A DNA stretch of 64,000 nucleotides from Synchiropus splendidus (Eukaryota > Chordata > Actinopteri > Syngnathiformes > Callionymidae), in assembly GCF_027744825.2 (NCBI RefSeq), contig NC_071343.1, positions 13,374,866-13,438,865 of the forward strand, in the 5' to 3' direction. The position numbers and the translations under genes were made by a program. How positions within the stretch are numbered: the first letter of the stretch is position 1; each line of letters starts with the position of its first letter. The notes beneath the pieces were generated by a model that was not told the DNA's origin, made no database searches, and saw only the letters and a program-made list of their open reading frames with translations. This document shows, one piece after another, positions 56,224 through 64,000 of the stretch.

Positions 56224-56909
56224 GTTGCCTGTGGTTTGACTTCTCCTCTCAAAGAAGGATAAATGCCACCGAAATGAAAGTACAATCTGACGAATTAAAA
56301 ATACATGAACAAAGAAAATAAAAGGTAAAGTAAGGACCTCCCCTGCTGGAGCGTCGCGGCAGTTTAGTTTGGTTGCTCCGGACAACTTTTTATGGCGGAG
56401 GCAGGTGCAACGTCAATGACAGCGTACCGCCTCACGATGGCAGTGTTGAGCTGTAATGAGATTAGCTCGTCGTGTTGCATTTGACACAAATATATGTGAC
56501 CAACTTTTTAGGCCGCTTTCATCGATGTTCTTGTTTATTGATGTTTACAATTCCAACCGTCGTTAAGAGCTCGCTGTGTCGTAAATTATGATGATGATTG
56601 TTTTTGTCTTCGGACTTGCCCGCGGAGCTTAAGTCGCGAATATGAATAGTGGCCGCTGATATGTATATCAGTGGCTCAGTAGATAAACAATGGTAATATC
56701 CCACTGTGAATCATCTCAGGTCATGGGGACAAGTCGGGGCCCCAGTGGATTTAGCCCGGGTTGGGGGAGCGGCTGTCCGCGTCTTTGTCCACGCCCCCTA
56801 CTTGATCAACTTGCTGGCCGCGGGGATTGAGAGGAAACCAGCAGCAGCATCCGAACTCCAGTCCTGCGGCTCCTCCATCTGCACAGCGGAGCTGGACGGA
56901 CCAGCCAGA
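56224..56909. promoter_or_regulatory. Divergent promoter region, CCDC89-like/lrp2
   Basis: 686 bp separate the two divergent start codons. The stretch next to lrp2 (56,720-56,900) is GC-rich with several CpGs and probably includes the lrp2 5' UTR; it stays open in the lrp2 frame up to 56,706. The X-box-like motif is nearer the coiled-coil gene. No TATA box is evident. Confidence 0.45.
56382..56396 (-). promoter_or_regulatory. X-box-like RFX site near the CCDC89-like gene
   Basis: The minus strand reads GTTGTCCGGAGCAAC: half-site GTTGTC (one base from GTNRCC), spacer CGG, and a perfect AGCAAC half. It lies about 160 bp upstream of the coiled-coil gene's ATG. RFX factors bind such imperfect palindromes in ciliary promoters. 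Supported by motif and position only. Confidence 0.45.
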
Positions 56910-59723
56910 ATGCGGAGAGCACGGCTTCTAAAACTCCTTTTCGTCTGCGCATACTGGGTCAACTGGTGCGACTGTGAAGGTGAGGACTGCTCTTCTCTTA
57001 TTGTCCCTCCCATGTTGGAGCTCAGTCATGTTCCACTGATGCACTTGTTGCTGCTGAGACCGGACCCCTGCGCGGGTCTCGTGTTACCAAACCGTTATGA
57101 TTGTCATTATAATTCTTTTATTTAAACACCTTCGATCTGGCCGCCATGTGGAATAACATTGGCCCCGGACCTGTTATTGAGCACAAAGCCCTCTTCAGAC
57201 CGATTGGAAGTTCTCTTGAGGAACTTTTGCTCAGATTTGCTGTTGCTAGGTAACAATAGCATGTGACTTACAGACGAGCTAAGGACTGAGAGTCACTGGT
57301 ACAAGTCTCATTTCAGTGGAGCAGGTCTTGCGCTGCCGCCTTCATTCAAAACGCTCAGATCACAAACTTAACTTTCCTGAGTTGAAGGCCGGAAGGCCAT
57401 CCTTCTGTTCTGCTTATTTTCATGCCAGTCCTGTGTTTGTCTGCCATGTTCCGGCTGGAGCCTGCTTCTCACATTGTAATCTGCTTTCTTTTTGCTCAAC
57501 CCTTAGTATGTAAGCTTCTTAGTGTGAATCAAGCAACTAATTACGCTGCAGCTGCTGCAGAATGGAGCCACTTCCACCCAAGGAACAGTTGCAAAATAAG
57601 GTCTCAAAGAATCTCCTGAGACCTCAGTACATGACTAGTAAAAATGACTTGTGATCTTGCTCGAGTACTGTAACTGTCCAGGCGGTTTAACTGCAGCATT
57701 TGAAGAATTTCCTCTGCATTTCCCTTGAAATTCAGCAGTCAACCGCGTAATAATGCTGTCATCCTAGGCGTTGGCACAAACTGCCACTGTCAGTATTTCT
57801 GGATTACGATTTAATGTGACTCACTGTGGAAGTTCAGTTAATTCTGATGAAAAGTGGCGCAAACTTGCATGAGAGTGATGAAGTCAACAAACTGCTTACG
57901 AAGGTGTCAATGACTAATGTTTCACTTAATCATCTCATGACTTTTCTGCTGTTGAGGCAAGTTTTTTGTTTGTATGAAATTCTATTAATCATTCTCTCAA
58001 TAGTCGTTTTAAGTTTGCCCATCATAGCTTTGAAGAAAAAACAAATAGCTTTTTTTTTTTTCAAAGTGGGTCACTGTTTTGTTTGAACCTCTGAAGTCTC
58101 CAACTTGGCATTAATGTGCATGCTACACCGTACACATGTCGCCTTCATTCCAGTCCAAGAGCCTAAATCCGAAATAGTAGCACTGCCTTAATGGCCGGAG
58201 TTGCCGCGACAAATGGGTATATTCTTCCCTCTGCTGCGGCTCCCACACACCGGATTACACGCGCACAAGTTCATTAGAAACACATTTTGACAGAATATTA
58301 TAAAGAATCTCACATCATGTTTTCCTCAATCCCACTCAGCCGCAGCCTTCTCTTCCCAGTACTCTAGAGGTCTCCTCCAAGTAGGTGCCAATGCTGCTTG
58401 TTTTTTTCACGGCATTGTTTGTAGCAGCAAGAGCCAAAGTCACTTGTTTGGCAATTGACTGCATTCTGTTGCATTGATTTCCATATGAAATAAGCAGCAG
58501 CACTTTGCTCTGACAGCGTGGACAGGTCCAGCGTTTCATTCTGCCAAGTCTTGGACGAAACAAAACTACATTGATGAAATCCCGAGGACAGCTTCGAGAC
58601 ACCTCGCGGGACATTAAAGGGTTTTTTTTTAGGGTTAATGGACAGGTGTCCTTTGTGTCATGTTATTATAGAAAGCACTCCTTACTGTACTCTACTCTCG
58701 CGGTCTTCTCCTGAGTGGCTTTTTAGGGTGATGCTTCCATTTATGAGTTTGCATCCCTGCTGGGACCGCTTTTGTGCCTTTTGTAATTTCACAGTGGTGC
58801 TCGAGGTATTCAGTGGGCTTCATTCTAATGAAAATTCCTCCAGTGCTCTTCTGTGTTGGACAATAGTTGGGTGTCCTCATCTTCCTGCGTAGAAAGTGCA
58901 GTGTCCTCTCCTGCTGTGGGTTTAAGTTGCTAATTAGGAAATACAAGTGTTGGAATGAAGGGAAGCAAAACATTTAATTAAACGAAAAACAAAAAAAAGA
59001 AAGCCAGAGCCAAGTAACATTCAACAACTTTGATTTTGCACCTCCGATTGCACTTTTCAACTCCTCACCCCTCGCAATCGCGCAACTTGCCTTGCAAAAA
59101 GAGGTAAAAAGTCCGACCAAGTGAGACTTTCTTTCACGTAAGAGATGGAATCCAATCTGGACGCAGGTGTAGAAAAGTTCTGCTTTAAACTTTCAACCAC
59201 CTTTCCCACAAGCAAAATAAAGCAGGGAACCGGTGCCAGCATTAGAAAGCCTCCAGCAGATTGGGTTCACCCTCACATGCTGCTGGAGATACTTCAGACT
59301 CTGTTCCTCCGCCAAACACCTTTATTTAGTACAAATCTAGTTTTACTCACTTATGTTTATACCTCATAACCCCCTCTCATTAGCTCTGTATCTTACCATA
59401 ACCATGTTTAGTTTGACATGAATACTCTTGAACCGCTCAAGCACTAATGTACTGTAGCCCTCAGTTTGTCCCTCCTGTCATGCCATATATGATGCTGAAA
59501 CCGTTGGGATCAATTTGCCGCAACAAAGGAGCCCTTTGAGCAGAATGTGAGCAGTTTTATCATTAGTAAAGTGAGCAGGAAAACAAGGCTTCTCCAGCCC
59601 AGAGGGTTCTATATGGAGCCTGGTGTTTTTGTTCTGTCAAATTCATGAGATAAAGTTTAGCTTTGAACATTAAAAAAGTTCCCTATTTTTTCTTTCTCTC
59701 TCTCTCTCTCTCTTTCTCTCTCC

Positions 59724-59769
<46 letters not shown>

Positions 59770-62700
59770 TTTTCCAAGAACACTCATAAGTGTTCTTGGA
59801 AAAAAAAATACTCACATACACACTCATAAGTGTTCTTGGAAAAAAAATACTCACATACACACTCATAAGTGTTCTTGGAAAAAAAAGAAAGCTGCAGTTA
59901 CATCAGTGAGTTCCCTCCTGCGCTGTTAGGTTTCCTGCGTTGCATTCCTTATCATCACCAAAATCAAACACCCATAAATTCTTAATAAGCTTGGAATCAA
60001 GACAAGGTACTCCAGAGCTTTTAAACATTTTAGATTTGTGAAATCAGCTGCCTGCAGGTATTTATATTAATGAATTATTAGCAATTAATTTGCTGTTCAG
60101 TTGTTTTTGTGCCTGCTGATAGTGGTAATAGCATAAAGTTTTGCCCAACTCTTGATAGATGCCTCTCTGCTGTTGATGCCAGATTAAGTTCAAGCCAAGG
60201 CATCTTTCATTGATATTGTCTACTGCTGATTCCTGTGACTGTTGGAAGCTACTTTGTCCAATAATAATTGGAATTTTTGAAGCAATCTAAGAACGTTTCA
60301 CTGTCAAGCTCAAGCTTAATGTCAAAAATACAGACATATAGTTTGAAATCTGCCATGTTGTTATTGAAGTTGTTGATATTGATATTTATTTATGCTGTTA
60401 TTTGTGTCAATGAGAACGCTGGGAAGGATCATTCAATTTATTTTATTAATTTATTTTTGGGATTGAGACTGTTTCCAAGACATTGTAGAAACTTTGATTT
60501 GTGAAAAGACAGTTTGGTTACACATCTTGGCATTATTCATTATTAGTACATAATACATGGCATCATAACGCATTCATGAGGCTTTATATAAGGTGAATGT
60601 TTATAATCATATGAGACAACGCAAACTAAGGTTTCATATGTATTATGCTGAGAACATATTGTCACATTATACAGGAGGTTAATGGTTAGTTTAGGCTTGG
60701 TGTTCTTGAGTCTTTATAACTAGATTATGTGAAGTCCACAATTTACTACACTATATAAACCTTGTCATAAATTACCTTTCATAAGTAGGAACAGTCATGA
60801 CGCCCTTCACAAATCCCTGTAAATGTGATCATGTGTTATGAATGTACTACTAATGCATTATGGATGAGTGCTTAAAGGAGTGTTGCTGCTAGTTTTGTGA
60901 ATGTATGATTTATGATCTCTGTGGGATGGTGCCAGTAAGAAACTGTGTCCAGAGCAACTCTGCTGCCAGTTATGTGATGACCTCTTCTTCACTACTTAGT
61001 GTCTGAATTCATCAAAAAGGGTTTAAAAAACTGGCTCACCGCTTTCGCCGAACTCTCTGGTGACTTCACTGTAACCTCCCAGGTGGCATTATCATCTACT
61101 CCTGCTGTCCTCATCTGATGTCTTATCTAAATCTGCTCTTATTAACTTCCAAAACACTCACGATAATAATGTAACCTCATACAACAAGTTTGGTTTAAGA
61201 TGCAACAAACCTGATCAGGAGAAAAATGATTTCAAGTGGTTGTCCAAAACAGTTTTTTATTTTGTCAGTGCAAGGGTGTTTGCTCCTGAATGAGAAATGG
61301 CTTTAAGATAGCTGACCTGTCTGAGCAGAGACTGACCCTCCCCAAGCACACACAACTAATCACCACCTCACCACTATCCTTCGCAAAGAATTTAGGTTGA
61401 AATGGACATGGTACCGCCTAGTACCGTCACGTATTCCAATTACTTGTCAGCGTGTGCCATGAATCAGCCTGTCACAGAGACAATCAGACATTCCAGTTCG
61501 GATGGGTCTGATGGAATGCTGTGCTGCTGAACCATACTGCCGGAATCAATCTCTCCTGGAGATTGTCAGTGAAGATAGAGAAGTAGGAAATTATCTCTAC
61601 AACTTTGCTCAGTGAGAACTTCAAAAGGAGGCTTTGGGTCAGTTGTGTAACCGGCTGAGAGACGGCTGGCATGCGTGTCTGCTCAGCCTGACATATTATT
61701 GTTTACCAGCTGTTGACACAATGTAAGATTCCCTCCTATATAACGGCCCGGCTGCGTGCTGGAAAATAAAGTGTGGATGAAAGTTGTGACAAGAAAATCC
61801 ACCCTTTGTGTGCAGGATGTGAATCGTGGGCGTTCAGCTGTGGGATGGGACGATGCATCCCAGAGGAGTGGAAATGTGACGGGACGTCCGACTGTTCGGA
61901 CGGCTCAGACGAACATGGCTGTCGTGAGTTTTGCCTAAATCTTTTTCGTTTGACCTCCTACAGTACATATCATTTCACCAATGCTCCCTCAGTGGGTGCC
62001 TCAGGCAAGCGTAAAGTACATTGTTTTAAATGGTGTTGAGGCAATTCTTTAAAATATTTCCCTGCCATTACATTTCTGCTCTAATCTGCTGTCACATATC
62101 ATTTCAGTACAGCTTGAACACAAACTACTTACTTATTTAACCATCCCACTTTCGACACCTATTGTGGTAGTACATGGGGACTGGCTACAAAATCCTGTAT
62201 GCAACCCACAAAGCTATAGAAATGATTTAGCTTTTTAACACACATTCATGGTGTTTAATAAACAGTGGGACAGCGATTCCTTCACGGATGATGTGGTGAT
62301 TGTTGTTGTTTATTCTATCAGCTCTGATAACGTGCAGCCAAAGTGAATTCCAGTGTGCGACAAGCGGGGAGTGCATTCCTGCCAGCTGGGTGTGTGACAA
62401 TGACGAAGACTGTGAAGACGCTTCAGATGAGAGACAACATTGTGGTAAGCACATTTTGGACCTTGTCTGACGAAAACTCGCCGCAGCAAGTTCAGATGAC
62501 TGAAAACCCTTCACTCGACCCCATGAGCTAGGATGGCAGTACATTGGTACACAAACTGAAATACTGTATTTCAAGATTGATACACTTTCAAGACTTAAAG
62601 AACCCAGCCGTTCTTCTTTCTACATGGAGACAGGACAACTTGACTCAACAAACGCATGTTGTTCAATTTTTGGTATCAACAAGTCATCAACCACTGTTGG

Positions 62701-64000
62701 TATGGACATATTTACAAGGATTCACTGTTATTTGTGATGTGGTTTAATAATGAAAATTCCCACGTAAAAAGTAGAGCATACCATCATCAGAAGGTTGCAC
62801 ATGCTTAAGCTTATTGTTTATAAAGAAAATGATTGCAAACAGGTATAAAAAATGAAATGAGAGATGGGAGTGCCACAAAGTACACAAACAAAGCAGCAAA
62901 GTTCAAAGGTCATCCCTACTTCTTTACTCTTGTTATACTAGGGAACAATGAGGTCTAATTTATTATCCAACCATGCAAGCTACCTTGCTTTAATCATTAT
63001 TTCATTGTGTACTATTACAGGGTTCAGGGGGTTAGATGTATGGTGTTGTAAAGGGTTTGTCTGAAAAGTAAAGCAGTAGTGATGACCTTTGAACTTACCA
63101 TGTCTGGATCGTCCCACGCTCTTTTGTTTACTTTGTGGCACTTCATTCTTCAACTGGTTTTGTCCCAGTATAGGGTTGTTGTTCTTGTCTCTACGCAAAC
63201 TGGCTGTTTCATATAACGCCTCATGTTGATGCTATTCATGTTTGATTCAAATCTGAGAGTGCATTTGTGTAAGCTTCAGAGAAATCTCTTTATAAGACCT
63301 GTTTCATTTCTGTGTAGCTGGTTGGACGTGCAGCAGCAGTCAGTTCACCTGTGATAACGGCCTCTGCATCCCAGAGAGTTACCACTGTGACCGTTTGTCT
63401 GACTGCTCAGATGGGTCAGATGAAAGAAACTGTCGTAAGTCTAGCCCCTTTTTTTTTTTTTAATCTAACTCTCCTGTGGCATTTTATTCAATTTGTCAAG
63501 ATTAAGCGGCTCGCTGACGGACAGGACGGGTCACAATATGCTGCTTGTTGTTGGAGGTTGATTGTAGATTCCTCGGTGGATTAGTCAAGCTGACGTTCAG
63601 CAGCTATGCTGTTATTGTGTATGAACACGGAAGACCCACAAGGCTGGTTTGCTGTGAGATCCTCACAATAGCTGGCAGAGTTTCGGTCTCCACTGTCTAC
63701 TGCAGCAGCTTAATCTCCCATTCACCGAGCTTCTCACAATTTCAAAGCTGCCATGCTTGATTTTATGCTGATGATGTTTTAATCTGCCAGATTATCCTGA
63801 GTGCTCACAGCTGAGATGTGCTAATGGGGCGTGCTATAACCGAACACAGCGGTGTGACCAGATAATGGACTGCCGTGACGGCTCTGACGAGGCCAACTGC
63901 AGTAAGTAACCGGTGACTGTATCCCAGCAATACTTAAAAGTTTGAGAGCAAACTATGACCGTGACTGCTCCGTTGTCTTCAGCACAGCAATGCAACGCAG
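56910..64000 (+). CDS. lrp2: LRP2 (megalin), 5' end only
   Basis: A giant endocytic receptor of absorptive epithelia (kidney tubule, yolk and neuroepithelia), binding vitamin carriers, lipoproteins and morphogens. Only the N-terminus lies in the window. Exon 1 (56910-56979) gives a signal peptide, [20 protein letters not shown]. Then, after a 4.8-kb intron, come single-domain LDL-receptor class A exons: 61816-61923, 62322-62444, 63318-63434, 63791-63901, and a fifth starting at 63983 and cut by the window edge. Each complete one has six Cys and the calcium-binding D-x-SDE (for example [16 protein letters not shown]), and all junctions are phase 1, as usual for shuffled domains. The first four repeats match the order and spacing at the start of LRP2. 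Synteny with bbs5, klhl41 and fastkd1 supports LRP2 over LRP1 or LRP1B. Fish may have lrp2a and lrp2b; I cannot say which this is. Confidence 0.9.
59690..59762. repeat. (CT)n-(TA)n compound microsatellite
   Basis: A CT/TTTC tract of about 33 bp followed by about 18 TA units, in lrp2 intron 1. It directly abuts a T-tract and a palindromic tandem repeat. Confidence 0.95.
59761..59886. repeat. Tandem ~40-bp repeat beginning with a long hairpin
   Basis: Three copies of CACTCATAAGTGTTCTTGG start at 59,781, 59,821 and 59,860 (periods 40 and 39). They are separated by A-tracts and ACTCACATACA. The first copy is completed to a perfect palindrome: CCAAGAACACT, loop CATA, AGTGTTCTTGG. Flanking T- and A-tracts extend the stem to about 20 bp per arm (59,765-59,808). 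It could form a strong hairpin in DNA or RNA. It is intronic in lrp2. Confidence 0.9.

Noticed and set aside
56706..56909. N-terminal extension of lrp2 upstream of 56,910
   Set aside because: The frame is open, but the extension is not signal-peptide-like. The hydrophobic leader begins at the ATG at 56,910, which fits the receptor family.
59663..59929. Open frames of Ile-Tyr and Ser-Leu repeats
   Set aside because: Produced by translating the (CT)n(TA)n and palindromic repeats; not coding.

Overview
This window looks like nuclear DNA from a ray-finned (teleost) fish, most likely a percomorph-type fish with a fairly compact genome. Genes are split by many short GT-AG introns, intergenic DNA is AT-rich, and the repeats (SINE/LINE tails, a MITE-like element, microsatellites) are of kinds common in fish. 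The encoded proteins are vertebrate families recognisable along their whole length. There is no sign of operons, phage, CRISPR arrays or bacterial DNA.

Layout, left to right. 1-15,133: no gene found; AT-rich, with a few denser blocks that could be conserved non-coding DNA. 15,134-20,015 (-): tmem182, a muscle four-pass membrane protein. 21,794-27,255 (+): fastkd1, a mitochondrial RNA-binding protein. 27,913-30,975 (-): klhl41, a sarcomeric BTB-Kelch protein. 31,614-34,000 (-): bbs5, a BBSome subunit. 34,740-46,842 (-): a type XXVIII collagen gene (VWA, triple helix, VWA, Kunitz). 46,843-51,167: no gene; a MITE-like relic and a tRNA-derived SINE. 51,168-53,683 (+): atp5f1b, mitochondrial ATP synthase beta. 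53,896-56,223 (-): a coiled-coil gene resembling CCDC89. 56,910-64,000 (+): the 5' end of lrp2 (megalin), running off the right edge.

I rebuilt reading frames across splice sites. The joined products are close to the usual family lengths: TMEM182 246 aa, FASTKD1 835, KLHL41 596, BBS5 342, ATP5F1B 518, CCDC89-like 328. All protein genes appear intact. The order fastkd1-klhl41-bbs5-(...)-lrp2 matches the human 2q31.1 block LRP2-BBS5-KLHL41-FASTKD1. Here the collagen, ATP synthase and coiled-coil genes lie between bbs5 and lrp2, and tmem182 (human 2q12) is joined at the other end.

The genes do not form one pathway. Two (tmem182, klhl41) are muscle genes, two (fastkd1, atp5f1b) are mitochondrial, and two (bbs5 and the CCDC89-like gene) carry RFX X-box-like promoter motifs that point to cilia. 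I found no convincing undescribed system. The best leads are the paired X-box-like motifs, a perfect-palindrome tandem repeat in lrp2 intron 1, an unassigned short exon upstream of fastkd1, an unusual splice donor in atp5f1b, and low-complexity linkers in the collagen gene.
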